Origin: Alphaproteobacteria bacterium
GTDB taxonomy: Bacteria > Pseudomonadota > Alphaproteobacteria > UBA6615
Assembly: GCA_030831135.1 (NCBI GenBank)
Contig: JAURLR010000030.1
Span: 1 to 16,118 of the forward strand
Length of the DNA stretch: 16,118 nucleotides
Reading direction: 5' to 3'
In this document: one piece after another, positions 7,193-14,861 of the stretch
Layout: each line of letters begins with the position of its first letter
Numbering within the stretch: the stretch's first letter is position 1
Made by a program: the position numbers and the translations under genes
Notes under the pieces: generated by a model
Database searches by the model: none
The model's input: the letters and a program-made list of their open reading frames with translations, nothing else
What the model was told of the DNA's origin: nothing

Positions 7193-7963
7193 ATGAAAAA
7201 CCTGACAAATCCGACCCATACACGTGATGTCCCGCGCAATCCGGTAGTCCTCATTCCGGCCCGCATGGCTTCGACCCGTCTGCCAGGCAAGCCGCTGGCC
7301 GAAATTGCGGGCCTGCCGATGATCGTCCAGTGTCTGCGCCGCGCTGAAGCGGCGCAGGTTGGCCCGGTGGTAATTGCCTGCTCGGAAGCCGAAGTCGCTG
7401 ATGCCGTGACGCAGGCCGGCGGGCGGGCTGTAATGACCGATCCCGATCTGCCATCGGGCTCTGATCGCATTTTTGCCGCTCTTGAGGTTTTTGACCCGGA
7501 TGGTGAATACGATGCCGTCGTCAATCTTCAGGGTGATTTGCCGACTCTTGATCCCGGGGTTGTGCGTGCCTGTGTCAGACTTCTTGATGATCCCGCCGTC
7601 GATATCTCGACTGCGATCTGTGCGATCACCGAGGAAAGCGAGCGCGCGAACCCGAATGTTGTGAAGGCGGTGATCGCGCGTGTCGGGGATGCGCAAACAG
7701 CGCGGGCGCTTTATTTCAGCCGCGCCACCGTCCCGACGGGACCGGGTGATCATTTCCACCATATCGGGCTTTATGCCTATCGCCGCGATGCTCTGGCGCG
7801 TTTCGTGTCTCTGCCGGCAAGCCCGCTGGAAATCCGAGAGCGGTTGGAGCAGTTGCGCGCGCTGGAAGCAGGTATGCGCATTGATGCCGCCCTCGTTGAC
7901 ACCGTTCCACTCGGTGTCGATACTCCCGCCGATCTTGAGCGCGCGCGTGCTTTGCTGGCTTAG
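7193..7963 (+). CDS. kdsB: 3-deoxy-manno-octulosonate cytidylyltransferase (CMP-Kdo synthetase)
   Basis: Activates Kdo with CTP to CMP-Kdo in the cytoplasm, the donor for the inner core of lipopolysaccharide; it implies a Gram-negative outer membrane with Kdo. The protein has 256 residues. The nucleotide-binding start is [15 protein letters not shown] (21-35), followed by SGSDR (88-92), NLQGDLP (111-117), [13 protein letters not shown] (189-201), [16 protein letters not shown] (210-225) and [14 protein letters not shown] (242-255). All are family hallmarks; QGDLP in place of the enterobacterial QGDEP is, from memory, usual in alphaproteobacteria. The ATG has AGAGGG immediately before it, unusually close, but no better in-frame start is seen. 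The N-terminal 15 residues before the domain are unconserved. pheA follows after 38 bases. Confidence 0.95.
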   Translation: MKNLTNPTHTRDVPRNPVVLIPARMASTRLPGKPLAEIAGLPMIVQCLRRAEAAQVGPVVIACSEAEVADAVTQAGGRAVMTDPDLPSGSDRIFAALEVFDPDGEYDAVVNLQGDLPTLDPGVVRACVRLLDDPAVDISTAICAITEESERANPNVVKAVIARVGDAQTARALYFSRATVPTGPGDHFHHIGLYAYRRDALARFVSLPASPLEIRERLEQLRALEAGMRIDAALVDTVPLGVDTPADLERARALLA

Positions 7964-8001
7964 CAGGCTCGCGCGTTTTTGATGAAAGAACCGATCCGAC
8001 C

Positions 8002-8871
8002 ATGACTGACTCAAACGCGCAGCCGAACGACCCGGCGAACACCATTGCCTATCAAGGCGTCCCTGGCGCCAATTCGCATATTGCCTGCATGCAGGCATTT
8101 CCGGAGATGACCCCGCTTGCCTGCGCCACCTTTGAGGATGCCTTTGCGGCGGTGGAGAAAGAAAACCGTGCCGCGCTGGCGATGATTCCGATCGAGAACA
8201 CGCTTGGTGGTCGCGTTGCCGATATCCATCACCTGCTGCCGGAATCGAAGCTCTATATCATCCGGGAACATTATCTCGACGTGCAGCACCAGTTGCTGGG
8301 CACGAAGGAAGCGACTCTCGAAGGGCTTGTGGAAGTGCGCTCGCACCCGCAGGCGCTTGCCCAGTGCCGGGAACAGTTGGCCCAGCTTGGTGTGAAGACC
8401 CGCGCGCGGGCCGACACGGCAGGTTCAGCCATGGAGATCGCCGAGCTGGGTGACCCGACGATTGGTGCCTTGGCACCCGCGCTGGCGGCCCAGATTTATG
8501 ATCTGCAGATCCTGCGCTCGCGCTTCGAGGACCGGATTGGCAACACCACCCGGTTTGTTGTGCTGTCGCGTGCGCGTCGCGATCCCGATCCCCATGATGG
8601 TCCGTCCATGACCTCGCTGATCTTCGAGGTCCGCTCGGTTCCCGCTGCGCTCTACAAGGCGCTGGGCGGATTTGCGACCAACGGGGTCAACATCACCAAG
8701 CTGGAAAGCTATATCTCGGGTGAGAAATTCTCGGTCGCGCGGTTCTACGCAGAGATCGAGGGGCACCCGGCGGACGGCAACGTGGCGCAGGCCTTTGAGG
8801 AACTCGACTATTTCTCAAAGAATGTCCGTGTGCTCGGCGTCTATCCGGCCAACGACTACCGCAATCAGTAG
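8002..8871 (+). CDS. pheA: Prephenate dehydratase
   Basis: Converts prephenate to phenylpyruvate in phenylalanine synthesis. It is the monofunctional type of 289 residues, without a chorismate mutase domain. The PDT domain covers about 14-190, with YQGVPGANS (17-25), PIENTLGGRV (63-72), RSHPQALAQC (113-122) and the catalytic-site GNTTRF (180-185). An ACT regulatory domain covers about 203-282, where phenylalanine normally binds for feedback inhibition. The ESRP motif of E. coli PheA reads LESY (234-237) here, which I recall as common in alphaproteobacterial enzymes. It lies 38 bases downstream of kdsB, the same pairing seen in many alphaproteobacteria, and is probably co-transcribed with it. 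It is convergent with nudC, 24 bases apart. Confidence 0.95.
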   Translation: MTDSNAQPNDPANTIAYQGVPGANSHIACMQAFPEMTPLACATFEDAFAAVEKENRAALAMIPIENTLGGRVADIHHLLPESKLYIIREHYLDVQHQLLGTKEATLEGLVEVRSHPQALAQCREQLAQLGVKTRARADTAGSAMEIAELGDPTIGALAPALAAQIYDLQILRSRFEDRIGNTTRFVVLSRARRDPDPHDGPSMTSLIFEVRSVPAALYKALGGFATNGVNITKLESYISGEKFSVARFYAEIEGHPADGNVAQAFEELDYFSKNVRVLGVYPANDYRNQ

Positions 8872-8895
8872 CTTCGTCTGACCGTTCGCGAAGCG

Positions 8896-9810
8896 TCAGC
8901 CCTCGGCGAGCCATTCCTCGATGAGGCGGCGCGCGATGGAATCCTTGCGTGGCAGCTGCACTTCGGAATCCGGCGTGATCGCCTTGAGTTCGGCGCGGGA
9001 CATCCAGTCGGCCGAGAGCAGTTCCACTTCATCGATGGTGAGATCGGTGTCGAGCGCGCGCGCCCGGAAGCCGACCATCAGGGATGACGGGAATGGCCAG
9101 GGCTGCGAGTGCTGGTATTCGACATCCGTGACCCGCACGCCGACCTCTTCAAAGACTTCGCGCGCAACGCAATCTTCCAGCGTCTCGCCCGGTTCCAGGA
9201 AGCCGGCCAGAACGGATTGCATCTTGCCCTGAAAACGCGGTGCCTTGCCCATGATGATGCGGTCGTCATCGTAAATCAGCATGATGCAGGCAACGTCGGT
9301 GCGCGGGAAATGGACCGCGTTGCAGGCTTCATCCATGCAACGGCGCTGGTGTCCGGCCGCTTCGCTGCGGGTCGGGTTCCCGCAGACCCCGCAGAAACGA
9401 TGGCGCTGGTGCCAGTAATTGATGCCGCGGGCATAGGCCAGTAGATTCCCCTGCTCGTGCTGGATATAGGGGCCGACCTTGCGCAGATCTTCGAACACAC
9501 CGGCAGCCCCGAGGATTTCGTGCTCATGCGGGGCCTCGATGTGGCTCACATCGAGGGTGAAATAGGCCGTCCCGTCGATCAGGCCCAGCAGCACGGGATC
9601 GACGGTCGTGCTGCGCAGGGTTTCCACATGAGTGATTTCCAGGATCGCGGCTTCGACCGAGTCGGTGCCCCGGATCAGGTTGTTTTGCTGCCAGACCGGG
9701 ATCAGCCGGGTCGTGGTGCTCGACAATTGCTCCGTGATCCAGGTTGTGTCTTTTCGCAGATGGGAGACTCGATCCAGGTATTCGCTGGAATAGAAGTTGC
9801 TGGATGCCAT
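8896..9810 (-). CDS. nudC: NADH pyrophosphatase / RNA-decapping Nudix hydrolase NudC
   Basis: Hydrolyses NAD(H) to NMN(H) and AMP, and in E. coli removes NAD caps from RNA 5' ends. The protein has 304 residues, longer than the E. coli enzyme (about 257) through an extended N-terminal domain (1-130). The zinc ribbon is intact: Cys140, Cys143, Cys158 and Cys163. The Nudix box at 203-225 has all key residues: Gly203, Glu209, Arg217-Glu218, Glu221-Glu222 and Gly224. The NudC-specific SQPWPFPSS lies at 235-243. The ATG at 9810 is preceded only by A-rich sequence with a weak Shine-Dalgarno. It is transcribed alone, divergent from ffs-dnaX. Confidence 0.95.
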   Translation of the reverse strand: MASSNFYSSEYLDRVSHLRKDTTWITEQLSSTTTRLIPVWQQNNLIRGTDSVEAAILEITHVETLRSTTVDPVLLGLIDGTAYFTLDVSHIEAPHEHEILGAAGVFEDLRKVGPYIQHEQGNLLAYARGINYWHQRHRFCGVCGNPTRSEAAGHQRRCMDEACNAVHFPRTDVACIMLIYDDDRIIMGKAPRFQGKMQSVLAGFLEPGETLEDCVAREVFEEVGVRVTDVEYQHSQPWPFPSSLMVGFRARALDTDLTIDEVELLSADWMSRAELKAITPDSEVQLPRKDSIARRLIEEWLAEG

Positions 9811-9903
9811 GGTTTTTCTTGTTTTGGGGTCGAACAGGGGAAGATCGCTAGCCTGTCATAGCTGCAGGCCTGTGGAAAGACGTCGAGAGAATGATGCGCG
9901 CGG

Positions 9904-9934
9904 TTGTTTATCAGTGGCGCTGATCTGATATAGT
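9904..9934 (+). promoter_or_regulatory. Likely sigma-70-type promoter of the SRP RNA gene
   Basis: A -35-like TTGTTT (9904-9909) is followed after 17 bases by GATATA (9927-9932), overlapping TATAGT (9929-9934). The mature RNA would start at 9941, 6 to 8 bases after the -10 box. Position fits the RNA start well; the boxes are otherwise only moderate matches. Confidence 0.6.
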
Positions 9935-9940
9935 CATTTC

Positions 9941-10035
9941 GGGAGGCCGGGCGGACGGGCATCTCGCCAACTCGGTCAGGTCCGGAAGGAAGCAGCCGTA
10001 ACGAGTTCCGCCTGGGTCGTATCAACCGGTCTCCC
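9941..10035 (+). ncRNA. ffs: Signal recognition particle RNA, small (4.5S) type
   Basis: A 95-base RNA that binds Ffh to form the signal recognition particle for co-translational membrane targeting. The conserved core gtcaggtccggaaggaagca (from 9974) holds the GGAA tetraloop and the asymmetric loop recognised by the Ffh M domain. The helix aactcg (9968-9973) pairs with cgagtt (10002-10007), and the ends gggaggccgg and ccggtctccc close the molecule with one G-U pair. Position directly before dnaX is the usual alphaproteobacterial arrangement. A weak aacac/gtgtt stem before five T's (about 10055-10078) might end the transcript. Confidence 0.96.
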
Positions 10036-10109
10036 ACTTCAACCACTGATGCGAACACCGTCTTGAATCTGCGTGTTTTTGTCATCAACCCGGGAAGCGA
10101 TTGCCTTTC

Positions 10110-12101
10110 ATGACTGTCGACAACGAAGACCCAACGGACGCGCTGTTTGATGCAGACGCCGAGGAGTCTCCCGACGGCACCCCGACGATAGATGACCCCA
10201 ATCAGGCGAGTTTCCTGGACGCGCCCGCTGAGGCACCGGCTGCACCATCCGTTGCGGCCTCCGAACCCGTTGCCGCGCCGAAGCCCGATATCCCGGCACC
10301 CGATACCCCGGCAGCGCAACCCGCCGCGACGGCAGCCGCGCCTGTCAGTGACGGTCTTGCGGAGAGTGAAGACGCCTATCAGGTTCTCGCGCGCAAATAC
10401 CGGCCGCAGAATTTTTCCGAGGTCATCGGTCAGGAAGCGCTTGTCCGGACACTGACCAATGCCTTCGCGCTCGACCGTGTGGCCCATGCGTTCATGCTCA
10501 CCGGCGTGCGCGGCGTGGGCAAGACGACAACCGCCCGGATCATCGCGAAATGTCTGAATGCTGAAGGCGGGCCGACGATCGATCCCGACCCGAATGATGC
10601 ACAGAGCATTGCGATTTCCGAAGACCGCCACCCGGATGTTATCGAGGTCGACGCCGCCAGCCGGACCGGTGTGGGGGATATCCGTGAAATCCTTGATGGT
10701 GTGCGCTACCGCCCGGTGTTTGGCCGCTACAAGGTCTACATCATCGATGAAGTCCACATGCTCTCGACCCAGGCGTTCAACGCCCTGCTCAAGACCCTTG
10801 AGGAACCACCCGAGCATGTGAAGTTCATTTTTGCCACGACGGAAATCCGCAAGGTCCCGGTGACAGTACTCTCCCGCTGTCAGCGGTTTGACCTGCGCCG
10901 GATCAAGGCGGATGACCTGATTGAACATTTCGGCAAGATCGCGGCGGCCGAGAACGCGCAGCTCGAAGACGGGGCATTGCGCCTGATCGCGCGCGCGGCC
11001 GACGGTTCCGTCCGTGACGGCCTTTCGCTGCTCGATCAGACGATTTCGGCCCATTGCTCCAACGGTGCCGTGGCCCGCGAGGAAGATGTCCGCGCGATGC
11101 TCGGCACGGCCGACAGCGCCGCTGTGTTCGATATTTTCGAAGCCCTGATGGCCGGGCGAACCGCAGACGCGCTCGAAGGTCTCGGGACGCTTTATGATTC
11201 CGGCGCCGATCCGTTGTCGATCCTGCAGGATTTGCTTGAGCTCAGCCACTGGATCACCCGGGTCAAGCTGGTGCCCAAGGCAGCCGACGACCCGTCCGTA
11301 TCCGAACTTGAACGGGTGCGGGGGCGCGAGATGGCCGAACAGCTCGGCGTCGCTGTCCTGTCGCGCGCCTGGCAAATGCTGCTCAAGGGGGTGGGTGAGG
11401 TGCAACGCGCACCTTCGGTCATGCCGGCGGCTGAAATGGTTCTGATCCGTCTTGCCCATGCTGCAGACATGCCGCCGCCCGGCGACCTTGTGAAGAAGCT
11501 GCAGGAGGAAGCGCCCGCAGCTTCAACCACCGCGTCACCATCCTCTGCGCCCCCAGCTGCGGCGCCTTCAGGCGGCGGTGCAACGCAGGCCGTTGCAAGC
11601 AATGGCGGGCAAGCGGTGGCGTCACCGCAGCCCGAGACGCAGCAGGCGCCCCCCGAAACGGCGGTGGCGCCGCCCGCGCCCGCAGACCCGGAGAATTACC
11701 GTGCGCTGGTGGCCCTGTTCGCCACCCGTCGCGAGATGACCCTGCGCAATCACCTCTATGCCAATGTGCGGCTGGTCTCCTATGAGCCCGGTCGTCTGGA
11801 ATTCATGCCCACCGAGCATGCGCCTTCGGATCTGCCGGGGCAGGTGCTCAAGCAATTGCGCGAATGGCTTGGCAATCACTGGCAGGTCAGCGTGTCGCGT
11901 GAACAGGGCGGGCCGACGCTCTCGGAGGAGGATGCGGCCGCGGAAACGGCTGCCTATGAACAGGCTGCCGAAAATCCGGTTGTGCGCGCGGCGCTGGAAG
12001 CCTTTCCGGGCGCAAAAATCGAACGGGTCACGAGCCGCGATGCGGTGACCGAAGACGTTTCTGATGATGAACTGCCGATAGAGATCGAGGACGACGAATG
12101 A
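10110..12101 (+). CDS. dnaX: DNA polymerase III clamp-loader subunit tau/gamma
   Basis: The ATPase of the clamp loader, which opens and loads the beta sliding clamp and ties polymerase cores together; 663 residues from ATG 10110. A TTG three codons upstream, nearer to GGGAAG at 10092, is an alternative start. The first 88 residues are acidic, then Ala/Pro-rich. The AAA+ module begins at YQVLARKYRP (90-99): Walker A GVRGVGKTT (132-140), Walker B IIDEVH (211-216), sensor 1 FATTE (241-245), arginine finger in LSRCQRF (254-260). Where E. coli has four zinc cysteines, residues 151, 160, 163 and 166 are Ala, Asp, Asp and Ser. Domain III runs to about 450, a Pro/Ala linker covers 465-525 and a tau C-terminal region 528-600. 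No clear frameshift site for gamma was seen; in Caulobacter the short form comes from ClpXP processing. It overlaps ybaB. Confidence 0.97.
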   Translation: MTVDNEDPTDALFDADAEESPDGTPTIDDPNQASFLDAPAEAPAAPSVAASEPVAAPKPDIPAPDTPAAQPAATAAAPVSDGLAESEDAYQVLARKYRPQNFSEVIGQEALVRTLTNAFALDRVAHAFMLTGVRGVGKTTTARIIAKCLNAEGGPTIDPDPNDAQSIAISEDRHPDVIEVDAASRTGVGDIREILDGVRYRPVFGRYKVYIIDEVHMLSTQAFNALLKTLEEPPEHVKFIFATTEIRKVPVTVLSRCQRFDLRRIKADDLIEHFGKIAAAENAQLEDGALRLIARAADGSVRDGLSLLDQTISAHCSNGAVAREEDVRAMLGTADSAAVFDIFEALMAGRTADALEGLGTLYDSGADPLSILQDLLELSHWITRVKLVPKAADDPSVSELERVRGREMAEQLGVAVLSRAWQMLLKGVGEVQRAPSVMPAAEMVLIRLAHAADMPPPGDLVKKLQEEAPAASTTASPSSAPPAAAPSGGGATQAVASNGGQAVASPQPETQQAPPETAVAPPAPADPENYRALVALFATRREMTLRNHLYANVRLVSYEPGRLEFMPTEHAPSDLPGQVLKQLREWLGNHWQVSVSREQGGPTLSEEDAAAETAAYEQAAENPVVRAALEAFPGAKIERVTSRDAVTEDVSDDELPIEIEDDE

Positions 12102-12427
12102 AGAACCTTGGCAATCTGATGAAGCAGGCCCAGGAAATGCAGGCCAAGATGGCCGAGATGCAGGACCGGCTTGCCGAACTCACCGTCGAAGGCGCTGCGG
12201 GCGGGGGCATGGTGACCGTGACCCTGAGCGGCAAAAGCGAGATGAAGGGTGTGCGGATCGACCCGTCGCTGCTGAATGCCGCGGAAGGCGAGATTCTCGA
12301 AGATCTGATTGTTGCCGCCCATGCAGATGCCAAGGCCAAGGCCGAGCAGCGCATGGCGGATGAGATGAAGGATCTGACCGGCGGGCTCAACCTGCCGCCG
12401 GGGTTCAACCTGCCTTTCGGCGGCTGA
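12098..12427 (+). CDS. ybaB: YbaB/EbfC family nucleoid-associated protein
   Basis: A 109-residue dimeric DNA-binding protein that coats the nucleoid and modulates expression in the bacteria studied. The family opening [22 protein letters not shown] forms the long first helix, followed by the [27 protein letters not shown] sheet and the [22 protein letters not shown] helix. The C terminus is Gly/Pro-rich ([11 protein letters not shown]). Its ATG overlaps the dnaX stop (ATGA), indicating translational coupling, and recR follows 19 bases later, the classical dnaX-ybaB-recR order. Confidence 0.96.
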   Translation: MKNLGNLMKQAQEMQAKMAEMQDRLAELTVEGAAGGGMVTVTLSGKSEMKGVRIDPSLLNAAEGEILEDLIVAAHADAKAKAEQRMADEMKDLTGGLNLPPGFNLPFGG

Positions 12428-12446
12428 CCACGGCGCTTTTGTCGGT

Positions 12447-13040
12447 ATGTCCACACCTGAAATCGAACGGCTGGTTGATCTTCTGGCCAAGCTCCCGGGG
12501 CTCGGGCCGCGTTCGGCCCGCCGCGCGGCGTTGCACCTGATCAAACGACCGGGGCAGCTCATGCAGCCGCTCGCCGAGGCCATCGCCAGCGCGGCGAATG
12601 CGATTCGCACCTGCACGAATTGCGGCAATGTCGACACGGTCGATCCATGCCGGATCTGTGGCGATCCCGAGCGCGACCGGAGCGTGATCTGCGTGATCGA
12701 GGATGTGGCCGATCTCTGGGCACTGGAACGCACAGCCTCTTTCGGCGGCAATTATCACGTGCTGGGCGGCACGTTGTCGGCGCTCGACGGCGTCGGTCCC
12801 GAGGCTCTCCGCATCGGGCGGCTGGTGGATCGCGCATCTTCGGCACAGGTGGTCGAAGTCATTCTGGCGACCAACGCGACCGTCGCCGGCCAGACCACGG
12901 CCCACTACATCACCGAGCGACTGGCCGATGCCGGTGTGATGATCTCACGGCTGGCCCATGGCGTGCCGGTGGGTGGCGAACTCGATTATCTCGATGATGG
13001 CACCCTGACCGCCGCGCTCAAGAGCCGGCGCGAGGTTTAG
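12447..13040 (+). CDS. recR: Recombination mediator protein RecR
   Basis: Works with RecO (and RecF) to load RecA on SSB-coated single-stranded DNA. The protein is 197 residues, the family length. Helix-hairpin-helix [11 protein letters not shown] (16-26) is followed by the zinc finger with Cys56, Cys59, Cys68 and Cys71, then the Toprim domain with CVIED (82-86) and [12 protein letters not shown] (141-152), and the C-terminal [19 protein letters not shown] (169-187). All zinc ligands are present, in contrast to the DnaX upstream. It is the last gene of the ffs-side operon and ends eight bases before the convergent rmuC stop. Confidence 0.97.
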   Translation: MSTPEIERLVDLLAKLPGLGPRSARRAALHLIKRPGQLMQPLAEAIASAANAIRTCTNCGNVDTVDPCRICGDPERDRSVICVIEDVADLWALERTASFGGNYHVLGGTLSALDGVGPEALRIGRLVDRASSAQVVEVILATNATVAGQTTAHYITERLADAGVMISRLAHGVPVGGELDYLDDGTLTAALKSRREV

Positions 13041-13048
13041 CGCCAGGC

Positions 13049-14170
13049 TTAATCAACACTCCGTAGGAGCGGCGGCTCGCCGATCGTATCCTCGACCGAG
13101 GGGGTTTCGGTGCCGTCATCGAGCTGGATGTCGTGGATCTTGTCGCCGCGCTTTTTCACCTTGTCGGTCGATGTGCGGATATCCTTGATATCCTTCTCGG
13201 CGAGCTGGAAATGCTTCTCCAGATGGTCGACCCGCTTGTCGAGCCGGTCGACGTCCTGAAGCATGGTCAGCACTTCGGTCTGGATGATGCCCGCCGCTTC
13301 CTTCATGCGCACGTCTTTCATGACCGCGCGCATGGTGTTGAGCAGTGCCCACAGGGTCGTTGGGGAAACGATGAAGACCTTGGCCCGGTGCGCGGCATCC
13401 ACCGTATCCCCGAAATGGGCATGCAGTTCGGCATAGACGGCTTCCGAGGGCAGGAACATCAGCGCGGCATCGGCGGTTTCGCCGGGGATGATGTATTTCT
13501 CCGCGATGGCTTTCACATGCAGGGCCACATCACGCCGGAAGGCCCGTTCGGCCTCTTTCTTGGCGGTGTCGGTCTCTGCACTTTGCAGCGCACGCCAGGC
13601 TTCGAGGGGGAATTTTGCGTCGACCACGATGGGCCCGGGCGGGTTGGGCAGGTTGAGCAGGCAATCCGCCCTTTTGCCGTCGCGCAGGGTGGCCTGAAAG
13701 GTGTAGCTGTCGGGCGGCATCGCGGATTCCACAAGATCCTGCAGCTGCACTTCGCCAAATGCCCCGCGCGCCTGCTTGTTGGACAGAATCTCCTGCAACC
13801 CGACCACCTGCGAGGACAATTCGGTCAGGTTCTTCTGGGCGGTGTCGATCCGGATCAGACGTTCCTGCAGGGCTTCAAGGGTTGTCTTCTGGGTTGTGCT
13901 GGTCTTTTCCAGTGTGGCGTCGATGCGGCCGGTGAGCAGCTGCAACCGCTCATCCACGGTCTTGGCGAGCGTGCGTTCCTGGGCTTGCAGGGTCAGGGCC
14001 AGCTGGGCCTGCTGGGCGGCCTGAGCTTCGGTCATCTGGGCAAGGCGGGCTGCCAGTTCAGCCGATTCACGGCCGCCGGAGTTGCGGCGGGTGGCCACGA
14101 AAAGTGCGGCCAGAAGCGCGCCTGCGCCCAGTACGCCGATCAGAATGGCGATAAGAAGAATGGTATCCAT
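13049..14170 (-). CDS. rmuC: DNA recombination protein RmuC
   Basis: A 373-residue protein of the RmuC family, which limits recombination at inverted repeats in E. coli and carries a PD-(D/E)XK-like nuclease fold. A single N-terminal membrane helix (about 4-26) precedes a long coiled coil rich in Ala, Gln and Glu (about 35-130). The conserved domain starts at LSNKQARGAFGEVQLQDLV (129-147) and includes RADCLLNLPNPPGPIVVDAKFP (167-188), where Asp185 and Lys187 fit the catalytic D-x-K pattern. The C-terminal part has KRVDHLEKHF and a charged tail. It is convergent with recR and divergent from def; no hairpin with a T-tract separates it from recR. Confidence 0.93.
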   Translation of the reverse strand: MDTILLIAILIGVLGAGALLAALFVATRRNSGGRESAELAARLAQMTEAQAAQQAQLALTLQAQERTLAKTVDERLQLLTGRIDATLEKTSTTQKTTLEALQERLIRIDTAQKNLTELSSQVVGLQEILSNKQARGAFGEVQLQDLVESAMPPDSYTFQATLRDGKRADCLLNLPNPPGPIVVDAKFPLEAWRALQSAETDTAKKEAERAFRRDVALHVKAIAEKYIIPGETADAALMFLPSEAVYAELHAHFGDTVDAAHRAKVFIVSPTTLWALLNTMRAVMKDVRMKEAAGIIQTEVLTMLQDVDRLDKRVDHLEKHFQLAEKDIKDIRTSTDKVKKRGDKIHDIQLDDGTETPSVEDTIGEPPLLRSVD

Positions 14171-14283
14171 GCCGATATTCTAGCAGCCGTGACAGATTCG
14201 GTGTCGGCTTGACGAAGGCCGCCTGAGGCCATACCTATCGGCGCGAAACGTCCCGGAATTCAAACCTTTGAAGGTTACGCGAT
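14171..14283. promoter_or_regulatory. Divergent promoter region between rmuC and def
   Basis: The 113 bases must serve rmuC to the left and def-fmt-truA to the right. They contain one GANTC site (14195-14199) and a 14-bp palindrome at 14263-14276 next to the def start. No confident -35/-10 pair was found. Confidence 0.45.
14263..14276 (+). promoter_or_regulatory. Palindrome overlapping the def ribosome binding site
   Basis: The perfect palindrome aacctttgaaggtt has two 6-base arms around TG. The right arm contains the AAGG that serves as Shine-Dalgarno nine bases before the def ATG. It could be a protein binding site or a small hairpin, though a two-base loop is too tight for a stable RNA hairpin without opening a pair. 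Confidence 0.4.
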
Positions 14284-14796
14284 ATGGCAAAGCTGCCGAT
14301 CGTTCTGGCACCGGACCCGGTGCTGAAACAGACATGCCACCCCGTCGAGGTGATTGACGACGACTTGCGCGCGCGCCTCGACGATATGGTCGAGACCATG
14401 TACGCCGCACCGGGCATCGGCCTGTCGGCTCCGCAGGTCGCCGATGGCCGTCGCCTGATCGTCTGTGATGTGGCGCGCGAAGGTGAAGCCGCGCAGGTTT
14501 ACAAGATGGTCAATCCGGAGATCGTCTGGCGCTCGGAGGAAAAGGTCAGGGCTGAAGAAGGCTGTCTGAGCATCCCCGATCATTATGGCGAGGTTTCGCG
14601 GTTTCGCGAGATCAAGGTCGCCTATCTTGATCCCGACGGAGAATCACAGGAGGTCGAGGCCAATGGGCTGTTGTCCGCCTGCATCCAGCACGAGATCGAC
14701 CATCTCGATGGCATTCTGTTCATCGACTATCTGACGCCGCTCAAGCGGAACATGATCCTGCGGAAGATGAAGAAGCTGAAGCGACAGCAGTCATAG
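14284..14796 (+). CDS. def: Peptide deformylase
   Basis: Removes the formyl group from the N-terminal methionine of new proteins at the ribosome exit; a metal (Fe) enzyme of 170 residues. The three family motifs are complete: GIGLSAPQ (44-51), EGCLS with the metal ligand Cys94 (92-96), and QHEIDH with ligands His136 and His140 and catalytic Glu137 (135-140). The second Ala of GLAAPQ is Ser here, a conservative change. The C-terminal tail is strongly basic (RKMKKLKRQQ), as in forms that bind the ribosome. fmt, the enzyme that adds the formyl group, follows after 65 bases containing a hairpin. Confidence 0.97.
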   Translation: MAKLPIVLAPDPVLKQTCHPVEVIDDDLRARLDDMVETMYAAPGIGLSAPQVADGRRLIVCDVAREGEAAQVYKMVNPEIVWRSEEKVRAEEGCLSIPDHYGEVSRFREIKVAYLDPDGESQEVEANGLLSACIQHEIDHLDGILFIDYLTPLKRNMILRKMKKLKRQQS

Positions 14797-14801
14797 ATTC
14801 G

Positions 14802-14820
14802 CCTCTCCCGCCGGGAGAGG
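14802..14820 (+). terminator. Hairpin between def and fmt
   Basis: An 8-bp perfect stem cctctccc / gggagagg with a 3-base loop starts five bases after the def stop and is followed by GGGCATTTTGG. The short T-run makes it a weak terminator or attenuator; it also resembles GC-rich intergenic repeats common in alphaproteobacteria. fmt and truA probably still depend on read-through. Confidence 0.5.
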
Positions 14821-14861
14821 GGCATTTTGGTCGCGCTGACCCCCGGTATTGAGTGGATGAT

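Noticed and set aside
8701..8712. Altered ESRP motif (LESY) in the PheA ACT domain as a sign of lost feedback control
   Set aside because: I recall the same LESY form in many alphaproteobacterial prephenate dehydratases, so it is a lineage trait rather than a loss.
8871..8894. Possible bidirectional terminator between pheA and nudC (gcttcg / cgaagc)
   Set aside because: Only a 6-bp stem with a 12-base loop and no T-run on either side; too weak to annotate.
9702..11459. A 585-codon open frame on the minus strand opposite nudC and dnaX
   Set aside because: It covers the unmistakable dnaX, ffs and nudC start region in antisense, has no recognisable domain and a His/Arg/Gly-rich composition typical of high-GC antisense shadows.
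11475..11530. Possible programmed frameshift site in dnaX around AAGAAG at the domain III linker
   Set aside because: No A-AAA-AAG-type heptamer or strong following stem is present, so there is no support for an E. coli-like gamma frameshift.
13027..13044. Small stem ggcgc / gcgcc across the recR stop codon
   Set aside because: Five base pairs with an eight-base loop and no T-tract; expected by chance in GC-rich DNA.
13133..14212. A 359-codon open frame on the plus strand opposite rmuC
   Set aside because: It is an antisense shadow of rmuC with no family signature, and it would run into the rmuC-def promoter region.
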